Assembly: GCA_965153355.1 (NCBI GenBank)
Contig: OZ231126.1
Location: forward strand, 70,680,001 to 70,744,000
Direction of reading: 5' to 3'
Source of the DNA: Flaccisagitta enflata
Lineage: Eukaryota > Chaetognatha > Sagittoidea > Aphragmophora
DNA: 64,000 nt
Shown piece by piece: positions 1-11,627 of this stretch. The notes under the pieces are model-generated. The model was not told where the DNA came from, searched no databases, and was given only the letters and a program-made list of their open reading frames with translations. Made by a program: the position numbers and the translations under genes. How positions within the stretch are numbered: the first letter of the stretch is position 1; every line of letters begins with the position of its first letter.

Positions 1-16
1 AAGAAGGAGGAGAAGA

Positions 17-668
17 AATAGTCGCAAAAGCGTTAGATGGTCAGCGGTACCCGTTGCCCCTATGTGAGTCACAAAATGCTGAAAGTGCTAAAGGTGCTGG
101 CCCCGGTGGGTCACATGACTCATGCTGTTTTTATTTGGGCCTCAGGATGGAATTAGGGCCTGGAGGCTGGAATCGGGGGTCTTGAGGCGGATTAGCCTCG
201 AGGCTGGATTGAGCCCAGGCTGATTCGAGCCCAGGCTGGGATTTCAGCCTAAGGCCGAGATTTGAGCTCAAGGTCGAGATTTGACCTTCAAGGCTGGGAT
301 TTGAGCTTTGAGGTTGGGATTTGAGTCAAGAGGGATTTGAGCTTGGAAGGTGTATTTAGTTTTGAGGCTAGGATTTGAGCCTAAGGTTGACGAAACCCTG
401 AGACTGGGATTTGAACCCAAGGGCTGGGATTTGAGCCACGAGGTCGGGATTTGAGCCTCGAGGCTGGGATTTGAGCCTCAAGGCTTGGATTTGAGCCTGG
501 TCGTGGGATTCCGGGAGCCTCAAGCCAGGATTTGGGTCTCGAGACTAGGATTTGGGCCTTGAGCGTGGGGGTCTGGACGGAGAAGGAGAAGAAGGAGGAG
601 ATGGAGGATGAGAAATTTCTATGTGTGAAAGCATAGGTCGCCCACCCCTTCGGGGCCGCTGCCCAAAA
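17..668 (+). mobile_element. Minisatellite-carrying composite repeat (copy 1)
   Basis: Head AATAGTCGCAAAAGCGTTAG then GGTCAGCGGTACCCGTTGCC; middle of about 20-bp units (GGCTGGGATTTGAGCCT) with drift; tail GTGTGAAAGCATAGGTC and a CCCCTTCGGGGCCGCTGCCC end. It is followed by (GAA)n. The inner left CGGCCCC arm is degenerate here. Confidence 0.6.
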
Positions 669-836
669 GAAGAAGAGGAAGAAGAAGAAGAAAAAGAGGA
701 AGAAGAAGAAGAAAAGAGGGGAGAAGAAGAAGAAGAAGAAGAAGAAGAAGGAGAAGAAGAAGGAGAAGAAGAAGAAGAAGAAGAAGAAGAAGAAGAAGAA
801 GAAGAAGATGAAGAAGAAGAAGAGACGCCGGATTTT
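664..836 (+). repeat. (GAA)n tract
   Basis: Mostly pure GAA units following a composite repeat's A-rich tail; open frames here are artefacts. Confidence 0.9.
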
Positions 837-950
837 ACGACCCAGTCTGCAGAAGCTGCTGCAGCTGGCGTGGATGCAGCGCCGCAGCTCCCACCCAAAA
901 ACAAAGGGCTGCTTAAATTGCCCCATCGATGATTGGAAAGGTGAATGGAG

Positions 951-1089
951 AGAAGAAGAAGAGGAAGAAGAAAAAGAAGAAAAAGAAGAAGAAGAAAAAG
1001 AAGAAGAAGAAGAAGAAGAAGAAGAAGAAGAAGAAGAAGAAGAAGAAGAAGAAGAAGAAGAAGAAGAAGAAGAAGAAGAAGAAGAAGAA
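951..1089 (+). repeat. (GAA)n tract
   Basis: Near-pure AAG/GAA repeat. Confidence 0.9.
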
Positions 1090-1097
1090 AAAACAGG

Positions 1098-1254
1098 CTC
1101 AGGTGGGCGGGCAACTTGATGCGTCATCTGCGTTATGTCAAAAGAGGCGTAACGGACCAACGGATGGACGGACCGACGGAGGGGACCGACGGATGGATGG
1201 ACCGACGGACGGACGGACAGACCCACTTATAGAGATGCGATGACGCATCTAAAA
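1098..1254 (-). repeat. Hairpin-ended dispersed repeat, GATGCG subtype
   Basis: Internal TTGATGCGTCATCTGCGT, a GGACGGAC run, terminal AGATGCGATGACGCATCT at 1233-1250. Sits between two GAA tracts. Confidence 0.65.
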
Positions 1255-1500
1255 CGAAGAAGAAGAAGAAGAAGAAGAAGAAGAAGAAGAAGAAGAAGAA
1301 GAAGAGGGAAAAGGAAAAAGGAAAAAGGAAAAAGGAAAAAGGAAAAGGAAAAGGAAAAGGAAAAGGAAAAGGAAAAGGAAAAAGAAAAAGAAAAAGAAGA
1401 AGAGGAAGAATAGAAGAATAGAAGAAGGGGAAGAAGAAGGAAAAGCAAGACAAGAAAAAGTAAAAGTGAAAGAAAAGAAGAAGAAAAAGAAGATGAAATG
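1254..1500 (+). repeat. (GAA)n and (GGAAAA)n purine tract
   Basis: GAA units, then GGAAAA/GGAAAAA units, then degenerate GAAGAA purine-rich sequence. Confidence 0.85.
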
Positions 1501-1918
1501 ACAAGAGAAAGAACAGAAAAGACCCATAAGTCCGCAGGAGCAAAGGGAAACCAACCGACCATCCAATAAGGCATAGGATTGCCTGGATGAAAGAGAAAGA
1601 ACAAGTGAAGAGGATGATGATCACGGATGTAACGTGGACTAACGTGTTCAATTATGATTCAACCTAATCAATAATCAATATCTTTTCTCTTTCTCGTTCT
1701 TGATTCCGGGTTTGAAATAAGATTGAAAAAAGATTCTTAATATGATGAGAAAAAATTCAATGGCTAGCCACCGGTAGTGGGATTGATTCGACTATATTAT
1801 TTTTTTGTCAATCAAAACCTAAATAATTCGGTAAATTTTTGTAAATTTTATCTAAAAAACAAAATCGGAGGTGTGATTGAATGGCGTCCACCCTATCGAT
1901 TTTCTCCTTGCAGAATGC

Positions 1919-2252
1919 CTTTTAACAGTCAGTGGACAAAACACTATAGGTATATATATCATACTACTGGCTTCGATCCAACATACTGCTCAAAAACAAA
2001 ATATTGTATTCAATCAGTTGCTGCGAATAAATGATCAAGTTAATATCAGGGCTGTAATGAACAAAATGTTGTTCAATGATGGTTGTTAGAATTACAGCCG
2101 ACTGTAATGCTACAATTTTGTAACTTTACAGCCGGGTGTTATCTAAACCACTGGTTGTTGCGTACAACATTTTGTTTACTATCAGCATGTTGGATCAAAA
2201 CCAACGGTATGATATATATACCTATTATGTTTTGTCCGCTGACTGTTAAAGG
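1919..2252. mobile_element. Foldback MITE, arms about 75-100 bp
   Basis: The left arm contains TTTAACAGTCAGTGGACAAA and GGTATATATATCATAC. The right arm contains the reverse complements with a few changes (TTTGTCCGCTGACTGTTAAA). The arms continue over a CCAACATRCTG segment to a short centre. No TSD identified. Confidence 0.7.
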
Positions 2253-2651
2253 TTGTCTTTTAGTGTGCAAATTAGTCTGAGCTACTTATTTGCGTAAGCA
2301 TATGCATCTTAGAGACTTTCAAATTTCACAACATTTTAGGTGATGATACCAAATGTTGTTCGGAAGCAACAGTATGAGTTTCAATACAAATTTCGCATTT
2401 CTAAGGGATGAAAATGACAATTTGAGAGAAAACAAAAAAAAATGGCCAATTAACGTTGAATTTAGCATGATTGACCATATTTACTAACATCCGTTTGAGA
2501 AAAAATCAATATTTTGATTTCTGACTACTACTGGCTATCAATGCTACGTTGCCAACGCGATCACGCTGTTCGTTAAATCATTCCTTTGGATATTATGAGA
2601 CTGAATCACTGAGGCACACTTATTTCGACAAGACTTTGGCAGTGAGACAGG

Positions 2652-2856
2652 TTTTTAGTCGCGTGCACTCGACTCTACAACCCGCTTTGTCCGTCGGTCG
2701 GTCGGTCGGTCGGTTGGTCTGTCACACTTTACTTTTTTTTATGATTTCATTTCTTGGACCTCACTGCTCCTGCCCACGTTGTTTAGTGACCTCAAATATG
2801 GCCCCTGCCCACCCGCACGCGACTTCGGTAGCCGTGTATCCGGCCTTGTTTTTTTA
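2652..2856 (+). repeat. Hairpin-ended dispersed repeat
   Basis: Starts AGTCGCGTGCACTCGACT, then CTACAACCCGCTTTGTCCG, a CGGTCGGT run and CACTTTACTTTTTTT. Ends GTAGCCGTGTATCCGGCCTT-GTTT. Confidence 0.7.
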
Positions 2857-3081
2857 CTTTTTAAATCGATAGTTGAAAAGTGTTAGTTCGATGAAGACGA
2901 ATCATCGACATTTGCCCTTAAAAACAAAAGAGACGATTTAGATGAAGTTGTAGTCGTTAAAATGGTTAAAGCTCAGATTGCTCAGCTAAATCAAGTCGCC
3001 GATTGTGTGGCGTGGTTATGTTCATTCGGTGTTCATTTTTGTGGCGTGTTCATGTTCATCTTAACATCTACAGAGGACTAA

Positions 3082-3336
3082 AGGGACGTTTCTAGTCAAA
3101 GACGATCGCGTTTTGAACGGGCCACTTGGTCGCTCGCTACGTTCGTTCGCTCGCACCGCTCATTCGCTTCTAAGCTGCGCTGCCTCCGCTGCACTCCGCT
3201 CGCTTTGGTCACGGGCTCGCTCACTCACTTCACTCACTCCCTCGTGGGATGGTGGAAATTCTTGAATATGTGTTCACACTGTTATCAGGTTTCACAGGAA
3301 CAAACGCGTTTTTCGTCTTCACTAGAAACACGCCCT
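3082..3336. mobile_element. MITE of the GTTTCTAGTGA family
   Basis: Ends AGGGACGTTTCTAGTC and CACTAGAAACACGCCCT, with CTAA at 3078-3081 and 3335-3338. The interior is (CGCTCGCTACGTTCG)-like, the reverse of the copy after gene A. Confidence 0.7.
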
Positions 3337-3631
3337 AAGTAGGAGAATGAATTAAGTCGAGGCGAAAAGCGATCGTGTGAGTTGATGTCATTCTAAATCT
3401 CTAATCACGTAAACAGATGATCTCCTCTTCTGGGTGTTCCTTTCGTGAGCTAAGTGATGTGACACGATGATTCTCAATTTAAAAACATTACAACCAGGTT
3501 GGTCGTATAAATTTAAGCAAGTAAATTTCTATTTGAGTGGGATAAGTCAGTTCTGCTTTAAATGAACCAGTTCAACGTATGCATCCCCCACCAGAAAAAA
3601 TACGACAATCCATCACATATTTACAAAGCCA

Positions 3632-3732
3632 GGAGGATGTTCACGGTCATTGCTTAAGCATTGCTTAGCAAGTCTTGAGCAATGCTTAAGTGTTGCTAAG
3701 CAATGCTTAAGCAATGATCGTGAACATCCTCC
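3632..3732. other. 101-nt near-perfect hairpin (40-bp arms, 21-nt loop)
   Basis: Arm 3632-3671 pairs with 3693-3732 at 39 of 40 positions plus one G-T wobble. Begins GGAGGATGTTCACGGTCATT. The arms themselves contain TTGCTTAAGCAATGCTTAGC-like palindromes. The size and loop would suit a pre-miRNA, but a tiny foldback repeat is at least as likely. Confidence 0.7.
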
Positions 3733-4025
3733 AGATCAGACAAGTGCGCGTATTCTTTGAAAATCTCATACAGTCAAACCCCGCTAAGACCAATCTCTCT
3801 CTCTACAAATTATCTCATTGGGCGATGGGTATCCTTATAATTTAAGAAGGAAAACGTAAAACTGATTGGATTAAGACCTCTTCGTAGCAAAACTCATCGA
3901 CGGGCACTAATGCGAAGGGCGATCAAGGCCGAACGCGGTCAAACCTGGTCTAACGATCAAATAACGCGAACACTAACTGAAGATCTTAACATTCTAACGT
4001 TTCTTTTTGACAAATCGCAATTACT

Positions 4026-4240
4026 TTTTTAGTCGCGTGCACGCGACTCTACACACCGCTTTGTCGGTCCGTCCGTCGGTCCGTCGGTCTGTTGGTCCGT
4101 CCGTCTATCACACTTTACTTTTTTTTTGGTTTTTGCAGTCTTTGGCCTCACTGCTCCTGCCCAAGTGATCAAGTGACCTCAAATACGGTCCCTTCCCACC
4201 CGGACGCGACTGGGGTAGCCGTGTATCTGGCCTTGTTTGA
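4026..4240 (+). repeat. Hairpin-ended dispersed repeat, perfect palindrome copy
   Basis: The terminal AGTCGCGTGCACGCGACT (4031-4048) is a perfect 18-bp palindrome; the other end GTAGCCGTGTATCTGGCCTT is conserved. Confidence 0.75.
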
Positions 4241-4614
4241 ATTCATGTCCATTTAAACATTGGTCAAGTGACCAAGGTTATTCGGATTCCTTGACATAAC
4301 ATAACAATCATCCGTCCGCATCACAAACGTGCAGACGCCGTAAACAGATGAGGCAGCCAATCAACCGACCAAATATCCGACAGAGAGGCCGACTGGTCCT
4401 TTTCTTTCGAGGAGCTTGGAGAACGTGACCCGTCATTATCCAAAGTTCTTTAGTAGGCTCAGTGAAAAAAAGTTTTGCGTGGGAAAAATGGGCCTCGGGG
4501 GACCATAGGAAGGATCTGGAGGACACTTTTACCATGATAGAGAAAGAAAAAAAATGAAATGAGGTTAGGTGAGGATATTGAGTGAAACGGATCGAGAAAG
4601 GCGAGATAGAAATA

Positions 4615-4808
4615 AAACAAGGCCGTACGAACGAAGTTGTGTGCGGGTGGTAGTAATATAAAAACCTAACCAAGCATTTGGACAGGAGCGGTAATGCAAA
4701 AAAAAAACGCCAAAAATGCCGAAAAAAGCAAAGTGTTACCGACGGATGGACGGAAGGACTGACCGACCGACATAGCGATTTATAGAGTCGCGTGCACACG
4801 ACTAAAAA
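4615..4808 (-). repeat. Hairpin-ended dispersed repeat
   Basis: AACAAGGCCGTACGAACG to AGTCGCGTGCACACGACT, with CGGACGG-type runs before the hairpin. Confidence 0.6.
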
Positions 4809-4862
4809 GGAGAAAAGAAGGAGAGATGGAAAAAAGAAAATGAGATAAGAACTAACATGTGG

Positions 4863-5019
4863 AAACAAGGCCGGATACACGGGTGGGCGGGAACTGAATT
4901 TGAGGTCACTATAGCAGTGAGGTCAAAGACCGTAATAGAAATCTGACAATACGGGCGAGAGACCAACCGACCAACAGACCAACGGACAGACAAAGTGGGG
5001 TATTGCACGCGACTAAAAA
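4863..5019 (-). repeat. Hairpin-ended dispersed repeat
   Basis: AAACAAGGCCGGATACACGG to GCACGCGACTAAAAAT; the hairpin's outer stem half is degraded. Confidence 0.6.
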
Positions 5020-5510
5020 TTACAGCGAAAAATGGAGAGCAGTGGGTAGCAATGGAAGGAGGGGGAAGGAAGTGGGCAGAAAGGCAGCAAGAGAATAAAA
5101 GAAACCAGCGGGGTAGGAGAAGGAAAGGAGAGGGCGTAGGAAGGACCGAGCCAAATGAGGTGAAATAGAGAAAAATGGGAAGGAAAACATGGGCATTGGG
5201 CAACGGAAGTGCAGCAGGAAAAATTTGGGAGGTAAACGTCAAACATGAGCGAGAGGAAGAAAAAACAAAACTGATGAGCACGGCCAGCGAGATAGTGAAA
5301 TAAGGCGATGAGAGCGAGTATGTATAAATCAAAGGGAGTCAAAGGTCATAAAATCGAGGAATGAATAAGAGTGGGGGCCATAATTTTAATGAATGGGATC
5401 GATGAAAAGTTTTGAGCGTCTGAGTCAACAAATGGTTAAACAGGTGCAGACCCGCCACGGATGATTGGTTGAGACCTGAGTGAACGCTGGGCAGAGTAAC
5501 CACAAGACGA

Positions 5511-5686
<176 letters not shown>

Positions 5687-6349
5687 ACAAAAAGTTCACA
5701 CGCTCCTTTTTTTTTTTAATTGCGTTTTTTAGTCGCCATAGAACTTTGTTAAAGATAAAGTTGGGATAAGCGGATAACAGGCGTGAAGTAATGATTGGCG
5801 GGAAAAGTCTAGAGCCCGCCACGATGAGAGATTCAACGTTAGATAAACAACACGGTAGTAATTAAAACATTAGAAAATGAACTGAAAATATTCTTTTACT
5901 TTTTCGATAACCAAATATGAAACCTTGGCCTCGCGACTCAGTATACCCATTATCCGTACATCCGTTAATCCGTTGGTCCGTTTGTCGGCCTGCTGGCTCG
6001 TTGGTTTGTTGTATGCATTAGTTGATAAATGTACAAACGCGCATTTCTGCCCCTCCACCCGTTGAATTCAAAGTGGGCAAAATAAGCATTTCTTGCCCCC
6101 CCTCCCTCCCTCCCTTCGTCCGCGAAGACGTTGTTAAGCTATGACCATGTTCTCAATCATGCTATGATTGAACATTTAAGACGCTAAACATTGAAATAGA
6201 CAAATGGATGAAGAATATTGAAGTCGGTTATCATCAGTGAGACAGTAAAACCAGTATCTGATAGTAATACATGTGAAAAAATAAGAAAACAAGGCCATGT
6301 TATCGCCGATATGTGCACCTCGCTGATCAGGAAAATGTGAATAAACGTT

Positions 6350-6352
6350 TTA

Positions 6353-6420
<68 letters not shown>

Positions 6421-6460
6421 AAGAAAGAAAGAAAGAAAAGGAAAGAAAGAGAGAAAAGGA

Positions 6461-6528
<68 letters not shown>

Positions 6529-6530
6529 AA

Positions 6531-6574
<44 letters not shown>

Positions 6575-6630
6575 AAAGAAAAGAAAAGAAAAGAAAAGAA
6601 AAGAAAAGAAAAGAAAAGAAAAGAAAAGAA
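6350..6630 (+). repeat. (AAAG)n then (AAAAG)n tract
   Basis: Tetranucleotide GAAA changes to pentanucleotide GAAAA near 6573. Confidence 0.95.
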
Positions 6631-7045
6631 TGAAAAGGAAAGAATGAATGAGTGAAAAGAAATGAATGTTTTAAAATAGGAGGGTTAACTGAGATGAGGG
6701 GAGGAGGGGAGGAGGTCGGAATGAGCCGTTTTGCACAGTTTCGCCATTTGCATGACCAACGGACAGACTTACGGACCGACCCAGCGAACACCCCCGAGCG
6801 ACCGATCGGCATGACCTGTTATAGATGCGCGAGGACGTGTACATAAAAAGAATCAGAAATGAGGATGAATGTTAAAAGGCAAAGGATAAGGCGCCAAGTT
6901 AGAAAAATGGAAATTGGGCAGAAAGACAAGAGAAAGAAAAAGCAAATCGTATATTTTTGCTGCCTGAGGCAAGAATTACAATTCCCGGCATTCTGCCAAT
7001 GCAGAACAAATCTAAGGAAAAGATGAGGAATGAGGATGATGGAGG

Positions 7046-7190
7046 GAATTGAGGAAAAGAAGAAGAAAAAGAAGAAGAAGAAGAAGAAGAAGAAGAAAAA
7101 GAAAAAGAAAAAGAAGAAGAAGAAGAAGAAGAAGAAGAAGAAGAAGAAGAAGAAGAAGAAGAAGAAGAAGAAGAAGAGAAAGAAAGAGAG
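7046..7190 (+). repeat. (GAA)n tract
   Basis: GAA with GAAAAA interruptions, directly before a hairpin-ended repeat. Confidence 0.9.
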
Positions 7191-7193
7191 AGA

Positions 7194-7355
7194 GAACAAG
7201 GCCGGATACACGGCAATCCAGTCGCGGACGGTTGGGCAGGAGCGGTAATGCGAAAACCACTCAAAATTCAAAAAGGTTACGGGACCGATGGACCGACGAA
7301 CCGACCTACCAACCGACACGGCAAGGTGTAGAGTCGCGTGACCGCGACTAAAAAG
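7194..7355 (-). repeat. Hairpin-ended dispersed repeat
   Basis: ACAAGGCCGGATACACGGCA to AGTCGCGTGACCGCGACT (7-bp stem AGTCGCG/CGCGACT, loop TGAC). Confidence 0.7.
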
Positions 7356-7367
7356 AAAAAGAAAACG

Positions 7368-7542
7368 AACAAGGCCGGATACACGGCCAATACCAGTTGC
7401 GGACGAGTGGGCAGGGGCGGAAATGCGCGTTTTCACAGTTTCCAACTCGATCACTACGGACCAACGGACTGACGGACAGACCTACGGACCGACGGACGGA
7501 CAGACAAAGCCTCTTATAGAGTTGCGTGTCCGCAACTAAAAA
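7368..7542 (-). repeat. Hairpin-ended dispersed repeat, GTTGCG subtype
   Basis: ACAAGGCCGGATACACGGCC to AGTTGCGTGTCCGCAACT. The stem differs from the GTCGCG subtype but remains paired. An internal CCAGTTGCGGAC near the other end carries the same subtype word. Confidence 0.75.
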
Positions 7543-7554
7543 TCAGGAGAAGAA

Positions 7555-7690
7555 TTAAAAGAAGAAGAAGGAGAAGAAGAAAAAGAAAAAAAAGAAGAAA
7601 AAGAAAAAGAAAAAGAAAAAGAAAAAGAAAAAGAAAAAGAAAAAGAAAAAGAAAAAGAAAAAGAAATAGAGGAAGAAAAAGAAGATGCAA
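7555..7690 (+). repeat. (GAAAAA)n tract
   Basis: Hexanucleotide GAAAAA after a short GAAGAA stretch. Confidence 0.9.
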
Positions 7691-7820
7691 AAGTTGGGAA
7701 AGATGGGGGACCAGAACAAGAACAAGAATGTTATTTTTTAATTGCAACAGCATGAGCAGTCGGTTGAGTAATCGGAGAAAATAGGAATGGGAATGAAAAA
7801 AAGAAGGAGAAAAATAAGAA

Positions 7821-8449
7821 TAATCGCAAAAGCGTTAGATGGTCAGCGGTACCCGTTGCCCCTTTGTGAGTGTATTTGGGTGTGAGGTAGTTAGAGGGGC
7901 AGCGGCCCCAAAGGGGCCGATGACCTATGCTGTTTTTATTTGAGACTCAAGGCTGGAATTGGCTCTGTGAGGCTGGGATTTGAGCCGTGAGGCTAGGATT
8001 TGAGCCTCAAGGCTGGGATTTGAGCCTAAAGGCTAGGATTTGAGCTTTGAGGCTGGGATTTGAGCCTCGAGGCTAGGATTTGGGCCTTGAGACTAGGATT
8101 TGAGCCTCAAGGTTGGGATTTGAGCCTCATGGCTGGGATTTTAGCCTCAAGGCTAGAATTTGAGCCTCAAGGCTGGGATTTGAGCCTCGAGACTGGGATT
8201 TGAGCCTCGAGACTGGGATTTGAGCCTGAAGACTGCGATTTGAGGCTCAAGGCTGGGATTTGAGCCTCAAGGCTAGGATTTGAGCCTCAAGGCTGGGATT
8301 TGAGCTTTGAGGCTGGGATTTGAGCCTTGCGGCTAGGATTTGGGCCTCGAGGGGGGGGACGGAGAAGAAGAAGAAGGAGGAGAAGGAGAAATTTCCCCTA
8401 TGTGTGAAAGCATAGGTCATCGGCCCCTTCGGGGCCGCTGCCCAAAAAG
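7821..8449 (+). mobile_element. Minisatellite-carrying composite repeat (copy 2)
   Basis: Has both arms: GGGGCAGCGGCCCCAAAGGG near 7896 and CGGCCCCTTCGGGGCCG at 8421-8437. Between them are about 20 units of GAGGCTGGGATTTGAGCCTC (20 bp). First of four head-to-tail copies. Confidence 0.75.
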
Positions 8450-8474
8450 GAGAAGAAAAGAAGAAGAAGAACAG

Positions 8475-9154
8475 GTCGCCCAAGGGCAATATGTGGTCAG
8501 CGATACCCGTTGCCCTGCTTTGAGTGATTGTGAATTAGAGTGAGGTGAAGCAGGGCAGCGGCCCGGAAGGGGACGAAGTCCTGTAGAACACAGGAGGACT
8601 TTCGTTCGTCCTACCTGAAGAAGTGGATGAGATGCTACAGAGGGCTGACTGAAGGCATTCAAGAGCCTAAACTGAGGTCTAAGAAGGCTGATATAAGGCC
8701 TCAGAATGCCAATTGGAAGCTTGAGAGCGCTAACTTAAGGCTTGAGAGAGCTGGATTAAGGCTTGAAAGGCCAGAGGACTGATTTGAAGCCTGGGAGCAA
8801 TAAATAGAGGTTTAGATGGCTGATTTGAGGCCTGAGAAGCCTAATTTGAGGCATGAGAGGCCAGGTTTGAGGCCTGAGAATTTGGATTTGAGGCCTGAGA
8901 AGCCAGATTTGAGGCCAGAGAGGCCAGATTTGTGGCCTGAGAGGCCAGATTTGAGGCCTGAGAGGCCATATTTGAGGCCTGGGAGGCTGGATTTGAGACC
9001 TGAGAGGCCTGATTTGAGGCCTGAGAGGCCAGATTCGAGGTCTGAGGGGTCTGATGAAGGGGGGACTAACGGATGAACGGATGAACGGACTGACGAACGA
9101 AAGTCCCCCTGTGTTTTACAGGACTTCGTCCCCTTCGGGGCCGCTGCCCAAAAA
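8475..9154 (+). mobile_element. Minisatellite-carrying composite repeat (copy 3, variant head)
   Basis: Variant head GTCGCCCAAGGGCAATATGT and inner arm ending GAAGTCCTGTAGAACACAGG; the right arm is the complement CTGTGTTTTACAGGACTTCG. The core is a 21-bp unit (GATTTGAGGCCTGAGAGGCCA). Confidence 0.7.
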
Positions 9155-9177
9155 GAAGAAGAAGAAGAAAACAAAGA

Positions 9178-9632
9178 ATAGTCGCAAAAGCGTTAGATGG
9201 TTAGCGGTACCCGTGCCCTGCTTTAGTAGGTTGTGGTAGAAGTTGGGGGGGAGCAGGGCAGTGGCTCCGAAGGGGTATATGACCTATGCTTTCACACATA
9301 TGGGGAATTTTCTCCTCCTCCTCCTCCTCCTCCGCACCCCCCTCCCCCCCAGCCTCAGGGCCCATATCTCAGCCTCGAGGCCCAAATCCCAGTCTTGAGG
9401 CCCAAATCCCTTGAGGCTGGTATTGGGGCCTTGGGGTTGGGATTTGGGCCTCAAGACTGGGATTCTGGCCTCGAGGCTGGTATATGGGCCTTGAGGCTGA
9501 GATATGGGCCTCGAGGCTTGGGGGAGGGGGGGTATGAAGGAGGAGGAGGAAAAGGAGGAGGAGGAGGAGGAGAAAATTCCCCATATGTGTGAAAGCATAG
9601 GTCATCGACCCCTTCGGGGCCGCTGCCCAAAA
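9178..9632 (+). mobile_element. Minisatellite-carrying composite repeat (copy 4)
   Basis: Head AGTCGCAAAAGCGTTAGATG. The inner arms pair across GATGACCTATG-type words and a short GGGCCTTGAGGCTGGGAT core. Ends CCCCTTCGGGGCCGCTGCCC plus a GAA tail. Confidence 0.7.
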
Positions 9633-9710
9633 AGCAAAAGAAGAAGAAGAAGAAGAAGAAGAAGAAGAAGAAGAAGAAGAAGAAGAAGAAATGTATGTAA
9701 AAAGAAACCA

Positions 9711-10325
9711 GTCGCCCAAGGGCAATATGTGGTCAGCGATACCCGTTGCCCTGCTATGTATGTTGGTGATTTAGGTGATGGGAAGCAGGGCAGCGGCCCC
9801 GAAGGGGACGATGTCCTGTAGAACACAGGGGTACTTTCGTTTGTTCGTCCGTCCCTGTGTGCAGATTTGAGCCTTGAGGCTGGGATTTGAGCCTTGAGGC
9901 TGGGATTTGAGCCTTGAGGCTGGGATTTGAGCCTTGAGGCTGGGATTTGAGCCTTGAGGCTGGGATTTTAGCCTTGAGGCTGGAATTTGATCCACGAGGC
10001 TGGGATTTGAGCCTCAAAGCTGGGATTTGAGCATTGAGGCTGGGATTTGAGCCTCGGGGCTGGGATTTGAGCCTCAGGGCGGGGTTTGAGCCTTGGGGCT
10101 GGAATTGTATCCTCGAGGCTGGGATATGAGCCTTGAGGCTAGGATTTGAGCCTCCAGGCTAGGATTTGAGCCTCGAGGGTGGGATTTGAGCCTTGAGGCT
10201 GAGATTTGGGTCTCAAGGCGGGGGGGGGGGACGCACGCACGCACGCACGCACGCACGCACGGACAAACGAACAAAACTCCCCCTGTGTTCTACAGGACAT
10301 CGTCCCCTTCGGGGCCGCTGCCCAA
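9711..10325 (+). mobile_element. Minisatellite-carrying composite repeat (copy 5)
   Basis: Variant head GTCGCCCAAGGGCAATATGT; core of about 16 units GCCTTGAGGCTGGGATTTGA, five of them nearly identical at 9866-9965; right arm TCTACAGGACATCGTCCCC. Last of the head-to-tail run. Confidence 0.75.
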
Positions 10326-10726
10326 CAAGAAACGCGGGGTTACAATATCGTTTCTGATGGGTGAGCAGGGGCGTCTAATTCCAACGGACACCCGACTCTC
10401 TTCCCTCGCTCCCCCTTCCTACCCCCAAGCATCTAAAAGGCTTGATCTTTTGTGCGCAGAGACCGATGGACTAACGGACGGACAGACAATGCATCTTAGA
10501 AAGTCGCTAGTCCGCCAGTCCGTGACGAGAAGAGGAAGAAGAATAAGATAAAGGTAGAAGAAATGGATGAGCAAAAACAGAAAAAGAAGAATGGAAAGTA
10601 GTAAAGTGTGGAAAAGGATGGGAAATGGGAAGAGAAGAGAAAACACGATATCATGGATGACCATGAAAAATGAGGAACGAGATTGTTGGAGGAAAGGATA
10701 AAATGAATTCCGCATGAACTTTCTTA

Positions 10727-10914
10727 AGTTTTCAGTCCCGTGCTACGCGACTCTACAACCCGCTTTGTTGGTCTGTCGGTCCATCGGTCCTTCCGTCGTG
10801 GGTTTTTGCAGTATTTGGTCTCACTGCTCCTGCCCAAATGATCTGGTGACCTCAATTATAGCCCCTGCCCACTCCCACGCAACTGGGGTAGCCGTGTATC
10901 CGGCCCTGTTTCTT
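10727..10914 (+). repeat. Hairpin-ended dispersed repeat
   Basis: Starts AGTCCCGTGCTACGCGACTC, ends GTAGCCGTGTATCCGGCCC-TGTTT. Immediately followed by a 39-bp minisatellite. Confidence 0.6.
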
Positions 10915-11105
10915 TCTTTCCTTCTAAACATAGGCTTTTTACTGTCATTTTCTTTCTTTCCTTCTGAACATGGGCTTTGTCTGTCCTTTGCTTTCTTTCC
11001 CTCTGAACATGGGCTTTGTCGGTCCTTTTCTTTCTTTCCCTCTGAACATGGGCTTTGTCTGTCATTTTCTTTCTTTCTCTCTGAACATGGGCTTTGTCTG
11101 TCAAT
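10910..11105 (+). repeat. 39-40 bp minisatellite, 5 units
   Basis: Unit core CTGAACATGGGCTTTGTCTG with TTTCTTTC spacers. Starts at 10927, 10967, 11006, 11045 and 11084 (AACA landmarks). Confidence 0.85.
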
Positions 11106-11352
11106 GTCAATCTCTCCACCCCTTTCTGTCAACTGTTTGATGGTCTGATTTGTAAATATTTAGGTATATCCACACATTGCCATTATGTGTGTGAAAACAT
11201 AGATATAACATAGATATAACAAATTCAATATTAAGTGTCCAGGTGTGGCTAATCAGTCTTCGTCAGTTTGTCTTTTTCTATCTCTGTCTGCATCTCTGTC
11301 TGCATTTGTGTCTGTCTGTCTATCAGTCCGTCTGTCTGTCTATCTATCAGTT

Positions 11353-11627
<275 letters not shown>

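Noticed and set aside
381-1651. Long open frames on both strands through GAA/TTC tracts
   Set aside because: Trinucleotide repeats keep frames open; no domain, no splice structure. The same applies to the AG, TC, AC, GT, TTG, GAT and AAAG tracts throughout.
3780-3960. CAGTCAAACCCCGCTAAGACC as a pogo-type MITE end
   Set aside because: No matching inverted end found within a plausible distance.
9866-10200. CRISPR-like array of 20-bp repeats
   Set aside because: Units are contiguous without unique spacers, and the genome is animal.
8816-10274. Frames reading LRPERPD or LKSQPRGSNPS repeats
   Set aside because: Translation of 20-21 bp minisatellites in composite repeats, open in several frames and interrupted elsewhere.
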